A DNA stretch of 64,000 bases from Ilex aquifolium (GCA_951799425.1 OX637409.1:16037460-16101459), one strand, 5' to 3'; shown: positions 31,563-44,305, counted from the stretch's first letter. Notes: generated by a model not told the origin, from the letters alone. Translations and numbers: made by a program.

Positions 31563-32444
31563 AGGGGTGCAACTTGGACGGACTAACCCGATTTCAACCC
31601 GAGCCCAACCCAAAAAATTAGGGCTTGGGCTTGATTTTTTAATACTTGGGTTGGGCTTGGGTTAAAATTTTTTAACCCGAATTCAATTTGGGCGGGCCTC
31701 GGGTTGAGGCATCGGGTTCACGAGTTCAACCCGAACTCGACAAATTAAAAAAAAAAAATTATATATATTAGCACTAGTTTTTCATTTTTGCTGCATCGTT
31801 CTCTCTGTCTCTCTCGTTCTCTCTACCTCTCTCGTTCTCAGCCCCTCTCCATCTCCATCTCTCAGCCTCTCTCCATCTCTCATGCTCTCTCTTACTCTCT
31901 CTCGGCCTCCTTCTCACTCCCTCTATGTGCCAAAGACCACAACGATTCTCAAATGTAGTAATCTGGTGGTCAGATCTGGTGGCTTTACATCTCAGATTTG
32001 GTGGAGATTTGGTGATCAGATCTAATGGCTATGGTGCCGAAGACCACAACGATTATCAAATCTGATGGCTGTGTGGGAAAATGTCTGTGGTGTTGTGGCT
32101 ATGTGGGCAATGATATGATGGCTGTGGTGGCGATGACCAGTGGTTGTGGTGGTAATGGCGGTGACTATGGGCAGTGGTTGTGGTGACAGTGACAGTGGCT
32201 ATTGGTAGTGGTTGGTTGTGGTGGCAATAGGGTGGCTATGGTATTTTGGACTTTTTAGTTTAATTTCTTTGTGTTTATTTGATTTGTAACTCGAATTCAA
32301 CCCGAATTCGTCCGAATTCAACTTGGGCAGTACTCGGGTTGAGTACCTTGGGTTGAAGTCGGGCTGGGGTTAAAGATTCTATATGTAAGATTAGATTAAG
32401 GTTGACTCGTCAATCCGTCTAACCCGTCCGAATTACGCTCTTAA
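31563..32444. mobile_element. hAT-like element, 882 bp, 8-bp duplication
   Basis: TTTATCAT at 31555-31562 and 32445-32452 (ATTTATCAT if nine bases are counted). The ends are AGGGGTGCAACTTGGACGG and, inverted, AGAGCGTAATTCGGACGG. The interior carries AACCCGAG.CCAACCC-like subterminal repeats, a CT-rich block (31796-31926) and GGTGGC/TGTGG-rich degenerate repeats (31970-32245). No transposase. Confidence 0.75.
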
Positions 32445-32452
32445 TTTATCAT

Positions 32453-33891
32453 GCTACAACATCCACGCTCACTTGTAGCAAAAAACCACAGAAATAAAAT
32501 AAATAAAGCAATTGGTAGACGATGTGGCATGTATGTATAGCAAAATCAGCTCAATAGATTTTCTTTTATTCGCGACAGTGACAGTGACAGATATGGACAG
32601 CGTGTAACCTAACAGATTGGCAATAGTACGGGTAAGGTGTGGACCACGGAATGAATTGCCCAAAACCCCCTAAACATCATCCACCTGTAAAATCTGTCTG
32701 CCGAGCAATTCTACTATCTTGTTCCATGAAAGTGACAGCCAAACAAACAAAAAAAAAGTTAGTGCCACGTGACCCAACAATTCTTCAACCCAAGGTCGAC
32801 CAAGGTTGCTTTTTCACCAGGTGGCCCGGTTAACTCTACGGACTCTTCATGCTTACAAAGCAAACCCTTACCAAACAACACCTAACCATTACCAAAACCA
32901 TTCCCTTTCCGATGCCAAACTGCTTGACTATTGTTTTACTTGCTTGATACGTATCGTTAAAAACATTAATGTTTTGTTTGACAAAAAAAAAAAAAATAGA
33001 AGAATGAAAAATTAAAAAAACAAAAAAAAAAAATCGTATTTAATTAAAAAGAATTAAGAAGAATAAAAAAATAAATGAATTATTTTTTCTTTTAAAATTT
33101 TAAAATATATCCCTTTAAAATTTAGAGAGAACAAATATGAAAAAATTAATTGTGTTAAAATATATGTTATTTATATTTATATCATGTAGTACATGCAAAT
33201 ATCTTATTTATTTATTACATATTATATACAAATTAATTTTACATATAAATATAATGATAATATATATATATATATTTTTTTTCCACATATTTCTCCTTCT
33301 AAATATAAAAAAATTAATACTTCTTACATTTTATATCTTCTACCAAATACAAAAGAAGACAAAAAAAAATGTCACTCTTGAAATATAGAAATTGTCTTAC
33401 TCTCACTCTAGATCATTTCATCTTTTCATTCACCCTATCAAACACGCAACTTCTGAAAATTTATTAGAGGAAAGATTACTTTGAGATAAACAATATATAT
33501 ATAAATTTAATGCTACAATATTGTAAAATAATTTTTTAAACATGTTTTTTATTCTGATAAAAAAAACCTTATTTTTTATTTGATATTCAAAATTTATTGA
33601 TTATGCCAGTTGTCACATTAACGTGCACTTTATTTTTTATGGTGTTTTTTTTTTCTTGGGTTAGTATATCTTTATCCTTATTGGAGTAGGTAGTTGGAAC
33701 CGCTAAGTGTGTCCATGGGCTGGGCCGAATTAGGCCAAGTCTGTGAATTTTTTTTCAAGTTGGGCTTGAGTAGGGTATAAGCCCTTACCCTGGTAAATTG
33801 TCAGGGGAGTCGGCCCAGACCGGGGTTCGGATAAGAATAGACTACCCACAACCCAACCCATAACTCATTGTGTGTGTCTTATATGTATACA
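32453..33891. other. Intergenic DNA without recognisable gene
   Basis: AT-rich with A-runs at 32980-33040 and an AT run near 33260. GGGCTGGGCC-like sequence near 33715-33850 and again at 35750-35860, on the other side of the Helitron, suggests that the Helitron landed in an older GC-rich-ended element. Confidence 0.4.
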
Positions 33892-33895
33892 TCTA

Positions 33896-34600
33896 TACTA
33901 CTAATAAAAGTACCTTAAGTGAAAAACTTTTAATTCTCTATTTTACCCTTATAAAGAATTTTAATTACCACATTATCTTTCCATAGTTAAATATCTAAAT
34001 TATAATCACGTTCTTATGTATTTAAATCTCCAATTTACCCACTAACATTTCTTTTACTTCTCTATTATCTTTGTATAAATATCAATATCTATAAAAAAAA
34101 TTAATTGACTACGTTACTCTTAAAAAAATATATGCATCATTATAGTTTTCAATAAAGTGTTCAAAAACTTCATCAATAAATTATACTTTTTTCAAATATA
34201 TAGATAACATTATGACTATATATGTATTGTTTTCCATATATACTACTAATAAAGAATGAAACTTTTGTCTTAGCATGAAAACTTTTTGATTCACTATTTT
34301 ACTCTTATAAAAAATTTTAAATACCACACTATCCTTCAATATTTGAATACTAAATTGTCATCATATACTTATATATATTTAAATCTCCAAATTACCCATA
34401 ATATCTCTTTTAATTCTTTATTTACTATGTATAAATATCAATATCTATGAAACTTTTTAATTGACTACGTTACCTTTAACACATATATGCATCACTATAA
34501 TTTTTAATAAAACGTTTAATTTTTTTTAAAAAAATTTATCAATTTAATATTACTCATTTTAAATATAAAGATAACATTATCCTTACATATGTGTATTTCT
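33896..34600 (+). repeat. Tandem duplication of the Helitron 5' end, period about 345 bp
   Basis: TACTACTAATAAA recurs at 33896 and 34241. The following sequence stays alignable for about 345 bp (CTATTTTAC.CTTATAAA, ATTTAAATCTCCAA.TTACCCA, AATTGACTACGTTAC). Confidence 0.85.
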
Positions 34601-34836
34601 TTCATCCAAAATTTCAACCATTTAATTTTTAAGATAAAAAATAATATTTTACGTAGTTTTTTAAAAATAATTTATATTAAATCAACATAATTCTTCAATC
34701 ACAGTAAAATTTTCATATTTTATTAAGAGTTTATATAAAAAATTTATATTGTATTTTTAAGTAAAACTTGAATTTTAAAATTTTAATATTCTTTTAAAAT
34801 ATATATTATAAAGTAGTATATTATATTTTAAGGTGA

Positions 34837-35159
34837 ATAGCACTTTTAGTCCCTAAAATATGCATATTTTGTCAGTTTGGTTTTCATTGTATCAATTTAA
34901 TCAATTTGGTCCTTAAAATATTTAATTAATGTTTAAATGATCCATATACAGACAATCTGTTAAGTTTTTTATATAAGTGATCACGTGATACTATTTGACG
35001 GAATAACATGTGGTTATTTTTGTCAAAAATTTTAATGGACCATCTGGTTAGGGACCATTTAAACAAGAATTAAATATTTTAGGGATCAAATTGACAAAAA
35101 TTATATACTAAGGACTAAACTGACAAAAAACGCAAACTTTAGATAACCAAAGTGTTATT
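34837..35159. mobile_element. Foldback MITE inside the Helitron
   Basis: AATAGCACTTTTAGTCCCTAAAATAT on the left pairs with the inverse of the right end (AATAACACTTTGGTTATC, then TTTTGTCAGTTTAGTCCT). The long arms include TTGTCA.TTTG.TCC and CCCTAAAATATTTAATT on both strands. The target duplication is not resolved. Confidence 0.6.
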
Positions 35160-35492
35160 AATCCTATATTTTATCCCTATTAACCTAACTAATTATAATA
35201 AGCATTGATTAGAATATTAAAAATTATTTTTATTTTATTCAATGAATTGTAAGTTGAAACATAATCCAATGAATTTCAAATAAATTATTTTTATCTTTTT
35301 TTTATATTTAAAACAATGAATTGTTGGGAACAAACAATATTTTCAAATTATATAATATAATACGAGCAATAAAAATATAATTTTAATAAACTTGAAATGA
35401 TATTTAATGTAGGTACACATATACCTAATACTTTTTATTAATATTTTGTATATGAAAATTATTCACGTGCAACGCACGTGGTGCATTACTAG

Positions 35493-36222
35493 TATATTTA
35501 ATGCATCTTCATTTAAAAAGTTTTTAATTTAACTAAATTACATTTTTAAATTAAAAGTGAAGTCAAAATAGATAAAAAGTAAATAATGAAAAATTTTATT
35601 TATGAATATAAGAGGAATTGTATCATAATAGAATGAACACATCTCAACTAGCTTTACTACCCACCTAGCTATCATTTGTACAAACCTACCATTTAAATTA
35701 TGTTTAATATATGAAAAATAAAATAATACATTATTTATAGTAACTAAAGTGGGCGGGTGGACGGGCTGGGATGGGATGGGCTAGGCGAACGGGTTCTTGG
35801 GCCGGATTTTTGCAAGTGGGTTAATGGGTAAAGTTTTAGGCCAAGTAATGGACTTGGGGACAAGTTCAAACCCTCTCTTAAAGAATATTGAGCTCAGATT
35901 CGGGTGAACCAACTATCGAATGGGCCACACTATCTCAGATGCATCGTATAAAAAAAACTATGCCAGATGCAATCAAACAGCATTATATGTGTTCTCATGT
36001 AAAAATACAATACAAATCATACTCGCACAAGTTATCTATTACGAAGAAGAGATCAAGAACTCGGCCATCCGGTGTTGTTGTCACTTTTACTCTTTGAATT
36101 GTAAGCACAAGGTCACAGAGAACTTGAGTGATATCTAAAGTTGAAATGCAACAATATCATAAGAACATGTAAGTTCATCAATCAATCAAAACTGGAATGA
36201 GAGGACAATTGCCATTACCGTT
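35493..36222. other. Intergenic DNA left of the second Gypsy element
   Basis: GC-rich simple sequence (GGGCTGGGATGGGATGGGC near 35765) is followed by about 340 bp of mixed composition (35880-36222) that looks like low-copy DNA. I do not recognise a gene. It would continue at 45319 if the Gypsy element were removed. Confidence 0.35.
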
Positions 36223-37231
36223 TGATGGGACATTTTTGAGCAAAGGTTGGATTCAAACACATGTCCTCGGCGCCGAGAGTACGTCCTCTGCGATGAAGGC
36301 CACATGTCCTCGGCATCGAAGGGGCACAACCTCTCTTATGGAGCCACATGTCCTCGGCATCGAGGACACCCCTTGCTCCCTGATGGATCCATGCGTTCTA
36401 TACAGTACAAGACTCAAAGCTAGTTGTGGACACGTCATCTCTTCTTCTAGAAGGGCCACTGACAGCTGTAGCCTATTAGTCTCAGAACTGGTCAATGAAA
36501 TCATTTGCTTGTCTTCCCAATAAGGTCAGGATGGCAGAATGAACAAGACACTCCACCATGGAAAGTCAGACACGTTGCATAAAGTACAGGATGCGGGGTG
36601 AATAGGTAAAAAACCCCTGCTGACATACGACAATCTCAGACAAGTATTTAATGAACCCTCAGTTGATGGGACACTCTTAATGGCTAGGAAAGCCGAGAAG
36701 AAGGAGCATTAAATGCTCCAGGACCCGAGCCTTTAATGCTTCAATATTGAAGAAAGAACATTAACTGCTCGGAGGCCCGAGCAATTAATAATGGGGTCTT
36801 CCCCATGCAAAATAGGAGGCGCACTGCCCCATGTCTGGACACTATCTACTGTCTAGATCATCAGTAATGATGAGTCTTTGGTAGTATAAATAGCTCCCAA
36901 AAATACAATGCAAAGGTACGCAAATTCACCTTTCAAGAACACAGTGTTTTCTTCTTCTCCTCTCTCAAAGAAATGACTGGATCGTCGGAGGGGATACGCC
37001 GAAAAATACTCCGACACCCTTCTAACCCGATTTTCTGTGTACCAGGAACCCCCCTTTCACCGCCGGAATCGATTGGACAGCCCTTGAAGCAATTCATCAC
37101 CACTCCTTAGGCCCCTTTTGGCCCTCTCAACCATTTCCTTGTCACGGAAACTTTGACACTCGAGGCGAATACGAGCTCACCAAGGGAGAGATATGTCTTT
37201 TTCAACTATTGTGCGAAAATCACCGCGCACA
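36223..37231 (+). repeat. 5' LTR of the second Gypsy element
   Basis: 1009 bp, TGATGGGACA to CGCGCACA. Near the start three repeats of ACATGTCCTCGGC(G/A)(C/T)CGA occur; in the 3' LTR the corresponding three read ACGTGTCCTCGGC. AGTATAAATAGC at about 36882 is a good TATA box. The sequence just after the LTR (TCTGGTGCTGTCTGTGGGA) resembles a degraded primer binding site. Confidence 0.9.
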
Positions 37232-37281
37232 ATCTGGTGCTGTCTGTGGGAAGCAACTAAAATTTCCGAAGAACAGTGACC

Positions 37282-39473
37282 ATGGTGAATACTCGCCAAA
37301 AGGGAAAGGGTCCTCAACAAAGGAATGTCGACTTACTAGCTCCCTCTATATCAAGAACGAGGGACCACGTTGGAAGTGTCAATAAGAGACTTTCCGTTCA
37401 CTCGAGGGAGCAAACCCGCCAAACCAGGTGGGTATCGGTTTTGGTAAATCCGCCCCGTTAGCCCGTCAACTGGCTGAGGTGATCGAGGAAAAGTTCGGAG
37501 ATCGGTTACGGCAGCCAGATGAGGACAAAGTAAACGTCCTGAACCGACTTGACGAATTTGCGTCATCCGATGGGGGATTTCGGGACTTACCGCAGTCCCG
37601 GGGACCCTCCGCCAAGGAGGTGGGACTTGAGGATTTAAGGAACCACCTAAGTACTAGGGCGGGGAGTTCCAAGGCTCCGAAATGCCGGAGGGCCAAGGGA
37701 CAGCTCCCGGAGGTTCCAGCCAAGAGGGCAAACCGTTGGCTTGGAACGACCTCCGTCGGGGACTATCCGGGTGAAGGGGCATAGAGGAGTTCGAGGAGGG
37801 GTCAACCCTCTCCGTCCGACACCCTGGGACAAGGGACCATGTCGGACGACGCCGAGAATATGAAACATGTCCCAAGGAGAGGGAAGACCTCAGGACGCTA
37901 CTAGATTCCACGAGAGGGAATAAGGCCACACAGGAAGACGACACAGATGACGAGGCTATCCAGTCGCCTTTCACAAAGAGTATTGTGGAGATGGAGGTAC
38001 CAAAGAATTTCGCGGTGCCACGGTTCAAAGTTTATAACGGACGTTCCGACCCGGAAGCTCATATCAGACAGTACAAGTAGATGATGTCCCTTTACCATTC
38101 AGATCAACGACTGTTATGTCGGGTGTTCTCGATGAGCTTGACTCCGCCATAAATTGGTTTGAAACCCTTCCGCCCAGCAGCATAGGGTCTTGGAAGGAGC
38201 TAACCAGACAATTCTTCGCTAGGTTCATCACAGGATGGAAACGCCCTAAGGATGTTGGGTCTCTGCTGACCCTAAGGCAGAGGGAAGGCGAAACACTCCG
38301 CCAGTACGCGGCTCGGTACTGGGAGGAAGTGAACGATGTGGAGGGATACTCCGAGGTCATGACAGCTGCCTCCTTCAAACTTGGCCTGTCACGGGACACT
38401 GACCTCTACCGGTCCTTAACCAAGAAAATGCCGGTAGACATAGGAGAGCTGATGGCCCGGATCAACAAATATTCCCAGTTAGAAGATGAAGCGGTGGGGA
38501 GAAAAGGAAAGACTCTTGCCCCTAAGAAGAAGGAAAATGAAAGAGAGGTAGCCTCTTCCTAGAAGGGACTGGTGCCTCCGTCAGGGAGCTCCTTCAAAGG
38601 GGTCCACACCCTGTTCAAGGAGCCCATCTACAAGCTCCTCCACAAGATCAAGAGGGAACCTTTCTTTAAATGGTCGCCCAAGACGCAGGGTGATCCGTCC
38701 ACCCGAAACCAGAAGGTGAAATGTTCATATCACCAGGACTTCGGACACCTCACCGAAGATTGTAGGGTTTATAAGTCTTTCTTGACCAAGCTGTTGTCCG
38801 AGGCAATGTGATTGACGTTATCCACGTTTGCCTGCTGGAGCGTCCGACGTCCAAAACTCTCAGATCCGATCTTAAAAGAGTAGTTTTCACAATAAAGGTG
38901 GATGAGGAAGAAGGGGGCCGGCCAGGCAATAGGCACCGGACTAGCGAAGGAGACATCACTTTTTTCGATGCCAACCTGGCAGACGTGGTCCTCCCCCACG
39001 AAGACGCCTTGATCCTGACTTTGGAGATCGGTAACTTTGACCACAAAAGGGTCTTGGTGGACTCCGAGAGTTCTTCCGAGGTAATGTACTTCAAAGTCTT
39101 GAAGCGCATAGGGCTTGGTTCTCAGGATCTTACCAAAGTCAGTACGCCTCTCGTTGGATTTAACGGCTCGTATGTCTTACCCTTAGGCAAGATCACGCTG
39201 CCGGTTACCACCGGACCCATCATAACCAACACAGAGTTTGTGGTGATCGATTTCGATTCACCTTACAATATTATTATGTGGCGAGCCTGGTTGCATACAC
39301 TAGGGGCGGTACATTCCACGTATCCTCAGAAATTGAAGTTCCTTACCCCTGAGGGAGTGAAGGAAATCCACGGGGACCAAGCGTCCGACAAAAATTATTT
39401 CTATTCAGCAGCAAGGGCAGAGGTCGCCTCCAAGGAGAATGAGCGAGGCCCAGAGGAGGTCTTGAACAAATAG
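37282..39473 (+). pseudogene. Gag-protease remnant of the second Gypsy element
   Basis: The start MVNTRQKGKGPQQ is followed by frame changes before 37430 and again before 38060. Capsid-like sequence lies at 38116-38562 (AINWFETLPPSSIGSWKELTRQF, ending in TAG at 38560). A CSYHQDFGHLTEDC knuckle is near 38728. A protease-like domain spans 38950-39300, where the expected DSGSS active site reads DSESS. An Asp-Gly to Asp-Glu change at that place would abolish proteolysis. Only remnants are left, so no product is expected. Confidence 0.75.
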
Positions 39474-39935
39474 CAATTACAGACCGGGCGGCTCGGAGTA
39501 GATGAGCCGCGGATTGATCCGACAGATCACTAAGTGGAGGATCTCCGGAAGGTACTTCTGATGGAAGGAGATGAGGAAAGGTACTTCCTGGTCGGCTTCG
39601 CCATGTCCCCGACCGAGTAGGAAGAGATGACCAATTTTTTAAGGAGAATTGTAGATGTGTTTGCATGGGATGCCACGGAAATGAAGGGGATAAGCCCCGT
39701 CGTTATAACTCATAAGCTTCATGTCGACCCCACTCATAAGCTGGTAAAGCAGAAGCCTCGGCGTACGGCACTGCATCATGCCCAAGTGGTAAATGAAGAG
39801 GTAGAGAGGCTCTTGGAGGCTAACACCATCTAGGAGGTTCAGTTCCCGGAGTGACTGTCAAACACGATTTGTGCGAAAAAGAAGGGTGGGAAGTGGCGCA
39901 TTTGCATGGACTTCACTGATCTGAACAGAGGAACC
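39474..39935 (+). pseudogene. Truncated reverse transcriptase remnant of the second Gypsy element
   Basis: After stops near 39530 and 39619, the linker VDVFAWDATEMKGISP.VITHKL and the RT start (VKQKPRR, VNEEVERLLEANTI) can be followed, with TAG/TGA stops near 39831 and 39853, to KKGGKWRICMDFTDLNR. Homology then stops abruptly at about 39930. The catalytic YxDD region, RNase H and integrase are deleted. Sequence from 39935 to 40725 shows no recognisable domain. Confidence 0.75.
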
Positions 39936-40725
39936 CCAGCCTTCAACTAAATGACAAAAGCATGCCTCCTGAATAGAAAATGACCTTGGAAAAGAGCACT
40001 CATCAGATACGCTCTTGGGATAGCCACTTTGCCCTGTAGTAAGCATAGATCGTTGAAAGTTCATCCTGTTTGGGATCCCTGGAATACACACTTGGCTAAG
40101 CAAATGATGCCTGGAAATGGGCTGTCTAGATAAATGCGTCCTTATGACCTGGTCCCATAGCGACCACACCTCAGTGAACCTGGAAGAAAATAGATCTTAA
40201 GAAGGCGGCTGGCGTCTAGTATGGGTATGATTACCCCTAGATATCCTCATAAACCTCGAGGCCGACCACTGGAGTATGCTTGCACAAGTACATGGGTGGG
40301 GTTGACTTAGTTCGATGTTAGTGGGGCAAGGGAAACCCATCCCCTCGGATTGGTCATCAAGGAAGATGAAGCTAACCGGAGTGAAAGTGCACATCCTTCA
40401 GTGCCCTCGACGTCGACACCTTTCAGGGCCCCCTATTCCTGACACATGACCTTGGCATCGGTACCTGTCGGGTTTGACAATGTTTGTATCGTATCATCGG
40501 GACCGAGGGATACCAAAAGTACATCTAAACGATTCAAGTAAATGTTCTAAAATTCTGTGCATCTTGGCCCCGATGGCCAACACTTGGAAGTCAGAAGTTT
40601 TCGAAGTCAGAAGTTTTCAGAGTTAGAAGTTATTAACAAGTACGCAAAGACGAGAAAAAAGGAGAGCATACATGGAAGTAAAGCAAAGTGATTTTTCATT
40701 TCAAAAGGAAAAGGGGCTTTGCGTA

Positions 40726-41207
40726 TGTGAGATCCTGGTGTCCCACATCGGTTAGGGAGGGGAAAGTTGCTGGACTTATAAGTAAGTCCCTCGCCTTACA
40801 TGGTATAAGACCTTTTCTCAGGGGTACTGGGAGGAACAAAACCGTGAGGGCCAGTGGGCTCAAAGCGGACAATATTATGCCATATGGAGGGTGAGGTGGT
40901 AAAAGGTGGTATCAAAGCTAGGTTCTCGCCTGGATCGAGTGTGGGCCTCTGTCGTGCTCGCGTGCATGTGGGCGGACGGGTAGCTGGCTAGCTACTGCAT
41001 GGGGACGTGCAGCCCTAAGGGGGGTGGATTGTGAGATCTTGGTATCCCACATCGGTTAGGGAGGGGAAAGTTGTTGGGCTTATAAGTAAGCCCCTCGCCT
41101 TACATGACATAAGGCCTTTTCTCAGGGGTACTGGGAGGAACAAAACCGTGAGGGCCAGTGGGCCCAAAGCGGACAATATTATGCCATGTGGAGGGTGGGG
41201 TATTACA
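40726..41207 (+). mobile_element. TRIM (terminal-repeat retrotransposon in miniature), 482 bp
   Basis: The two 178-bp LTRs (40726-40903 and 41030-41207) start TGTGAGATC.TGGT.TCCCAC and the second ends in TATTACA. Only about 126 bp lie between them. TGGTATCAAAGC at 40907 matches the initiator tRNA-Met primer site (TGGTATCAGAGC), and AAGGGGGGTGGA before the second LTR is the polypurine tract. The flanks are GCGTA (40721) and GCGTC (41208), a 5-bp duplication with one change. It sits inside the internal region of the second Gypsy element, downstream of the antisense gene remnant. Confidence 0.9.
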
Positions 41208-41261
41208 GCGTCCCCCAGGCTACAAAAAGAAGGAAAGTACAAAAGAAATAAAAACCTAAGT

Positions 41262-43737
41262 CTAAGCAGCTGGAGGAGGACTAATCACCTCACCACCAGC
41301 ATCTCCAGCAACATCCCCAAATAGCTCTTCAATGCTGGGGGAGGAGTCGACATTAGGGGCGTTGGCCGGAGGAGCAAGGGCAGGGGAGACAGGGAGCACT
41401 GCCGGCTCTGGAGCTGGAGAGGCCTCGGGGGGAACATCAGCAGCTAGGGCTGGGATGGCAGCATCGGAAGGCTCCGCCGAAGTCTGCACTTGGGCGTTTA
41501 CTGCATCTTCGGCAGCAACCTCGGCCGCAGCTTGCAGCATCTCCTCCGAGGGCACATACTCGTGCATGAGGAACATAGGAGATTGGGATGGAACGCCCGC
41601 AACCTTGAGTGCCTCGTCCCAGCCCTTCTTGAAGAACTCTCTCTTATTTTCTTCGAGGGCAACCAGGACGTCATCGGCGAATTCATCGGCGATATGCTGC
41701 TCCGTCTTCTTGTTCGCCTCCATCTGGTCCTTGACCCTGTCCAGCTCTTGAGTAAGAGTCAAACAGGTCTACTCCGACTCTTCGGCCTTCGCCTCCGCCG
41801 AGGACAGCTGCTCCGCCACTTCAGTAATTTTTCTCTCGGCGTCTACAAGGGCTGCACTCAGCTTGTCAGCGCTGGCCCTCACAGTTTCGCCGTCCTTAAG
41901 GAGTTGGGCAATTTAGGCTGCCTAGGAAGACAGCGTGATATCCCTGGCGGCCACATCCTCCCTAGCAGCAGCAAGGGCCGTCTCGGCCTCGGCCTTCTCC
42001 CTCTCGGATTGTTGGAGATTTTGCCTCTGAGTATGGTAGCGTGCAGTAATAACCGATATTTGTTGGGAAGCCTGTTAAATGGAAAAATGAAAAGTTACAC
42101 CGAGGCAGAGAAGACTAAAAAAACAAAGAATAGTAACTGAACTCACCACCAGGGAATTCTAGATAATCTAACGGAATAGCTGGTTGGTCGACCGCCCCCG
42201 GTGCTCCGCCATGTTAGCACCAAATTGGAGTGTCTCACTCACGGAATAGCTGGTTGAGGATCATGGATGATGGAGTCGTTAACCCGGATCACCCTGTTTT
42301 CTCTATCCTAGGCCCGGGGGCGCCACTCCTCGGCGGTGGCCGTCGGCGGTGGAGGAGGAGGAGTTTGTTGATCTTGTTGTTGCTGTTGCGGTTGCTGTTG
42401 CTGCTGTGATGGAAGGGCCCTGCCTTGGCCCAGACCATCATACCTTTATTTGGTCCTCCTCGATTAGGGGGTCTTGGTCACGGACCTGGCCCTGGTCGGA
42501 AGATCTCGGTGGCACGGGAGGTGGAGGAAGAGCATTGATGTTGGTCCTTTGAGGAGGTGGAGGGACATTGCCAGAGGATTCCCTGCCCCTCCCGGTAGGC
42601 AAGGCGGCCCTCTGATTCAGGTAATTGAGATCTAGGCGAGGTCAACGAGACATGGCTACTTTAAGCGCGTCCTCCTCGTCTAAACTTTGAAGGATGTTGA
42701 AATTTGGCCAAGTGTCCCTCCCAGAGGTACTAGCCTCGGCTTGAACGGTGGTGGAGGGCTCCCTAACTTCAGCCGCCTCTTCTTCTTCGCCGCCCTTGAC
42801 TACCCCTTCTACCTCGACCTCGGTGGCCCTGTCAGGATTCCCCTCTAAGTTATGCTCCAAGTCTTCCTCCAAGTTCTCCTGGAAGAGCTCGGACCACCTG
42901 GAGGGATCGTAGGATTGGGGAAGTTGGGAAAAATTTTTGTATCCTGGAATATAGTCTAGGAGCATGTGAGCTGATCGGCCAAACCCGTCGCCGATGTACC
43001 CCTAGACGGTTACAAGGTCGTTGAAGTTAACCAAGTGTCGAGGTAGGGGAGCAGCTTCGCGAGTGGAAACGTCTGCACAAAAGAAAGAAGAGCGTCAAGG
43101 CTTGTACAAATTAATACCGGAAAGATAAAAAGCCAGGAAGAGAGGAAGAAACCGACGTACTTGTTGTTCGCCACTTCTTGGGGCAGGACAAACCGTCATA
43201 CTCGGGGCCGACCCCCCTCTCCCAGGCACCGTTGAAGACCAGCAGATCATCCCTGTATCCCTTGTCGGAATCAGGAAGGTGGGTGACAAGGTACATGGAG
43301 GTGTCCCGGGCTTTGAGATAGAATGTTTGCTGGGGCATCACCCTCAGCAAGGTATAGTAGAAAAGGATGTCCTCGAGGCCTAGGTTGACTCCGAGGCGCC
43401 TATTAAGTTCCACCACCACCATGATTATTCTGAAGGTGTTAAGGCAACACTGCCCTAGGAAGAGGTGGAACCTAGATAGGAATTGGAGGAGAAGCGGATA
43501 AAGGGGGAATTTGATCCCGCCTTCCATGATAGCCTTGGTATAGAAAGGCATAGCACCCTCAGCCCCGACGTCGGGACGATGACGTTCCTTCTCAAAGTCA
43601 TCGATGCCGACGCTGCGAGGGATGTCATATTGGGCTCGGAAGTTGGCAATCTGTTGAGCGCCTTTGATGGAGTACTTCCTCGGCCTAGAGGTCCCAGCCT
43701 CTTGGACCTCTGCGGCAGGGCGACGACTCCTCGACAT
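41262..43737 (-). pseudogene. Antisense gene remnant of the second Gypsy element (Transposase_28-like)
   Basis: The first exon starts at 43737 (MSRSRRPAAEVQEAG) and contains GGIKFPLYPLLLQFLSRFHLF, aligned in type with the LRFPMHP..VILQYFHVCPSQLSP region of the first element's antisense genes. A donor-like GTACGTCGG follows near 43160, and an exon resumes near 43074. This has a TAG before GYIGDGFGRSAHMLLDYIP and continues into an acidic segment to TAG/TGA near 42642. A further coiled-coil, Ala/Pro-rich tail lies at 41262-42050 with TAG stops near 41770 and 41915. Several stops make it a pseudogene, but it shows that antisense cargo is shared by both elements. Confidence 0.6.
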
Positions 43738-44305
43738 GTTATACAGAGAAAAGAAGGGGATTCCAAGGGATGTTCTCTACAATGAGAGTCCTAAGGGGCA
43801 CTACCAGACACTCAAACGACAAGGGAAGACAAATGGGACCTGGAAGGTGACCGGTCGCTGGAAAAAGCAAAGAAAGGGAGAAAAGAGAGAGAAAAGGATG
43901 AAAACTCACCGGAAAGGGGCTTGGGGAGGTGAACTGAAGCCTTGAAAGGGTTTTTCTCCTTCAGACGATGACCAGAAATGGATGGTTCTTCGACCAAAAT
44001 AGCAAAAGACTCCGGCAAGGTTCTTCGAGTAGGTGGCAAGGGATTCCGACGATTCTCCGGCGAAGAAATCTCTGAGAAGGCTTAAGGATTCAAAAGTCGT
44101 GAAAATGAACGAGGGAGGACAAGCCTTCTGTTTATATAGGGTCTGTCCCTATCATTGTGCACGAGATACAAGGACAGACACATTCAATGCGCACGATCTC
44201 CGAAAGACGGAAAACGGCTGAAACAAATGATGAGACGGGTGAGCCCTTTCACCTCCCGACGACACGTGTCCTCGTCGTACGAAGATCAAAGGGCTAGGGG
44301 GCAGT

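Larger units (their letters stand above)
33892..35492 (+). mobile_element. Non-autonomous Helitron, 1.6 kb
   Basis: It starts A|TCTATACTACTAATAAAAG and ends ACTAG|T, with a 3' hairpin CACGTGCAACGCACGTG about 10 bases before the terminal CTAG. Insertion between A (33891) and T (35493) without target duplication is as expected. There is no Rep/helicase and no recognisable captured gene. The 5' 345 bp are tandemly duplicated, and a foldback MITE sits in the 3' half. Confidence 0.85.

Noticed and set aside
36253..36366. CCTCGGCxCCGAGG palindromes as possible terminators or attachment sites
   Set aside because: They are LTR-internal repeats present in both LTRs and better read as promoter-type motifs.
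36197..36523. Matching 80-108 codon frames in both LTRs of the second Gypsy element (also 44319-44606)
   Set aside because: They repeat only because the LTRs repeat; stops and indels differ and no protein family is recognised.
41031..41324. 97-codon plus-strand frame
   Set aside because: It lies mostly in the 3' LTR of the TRIM and is repeated in its 5' LTR.
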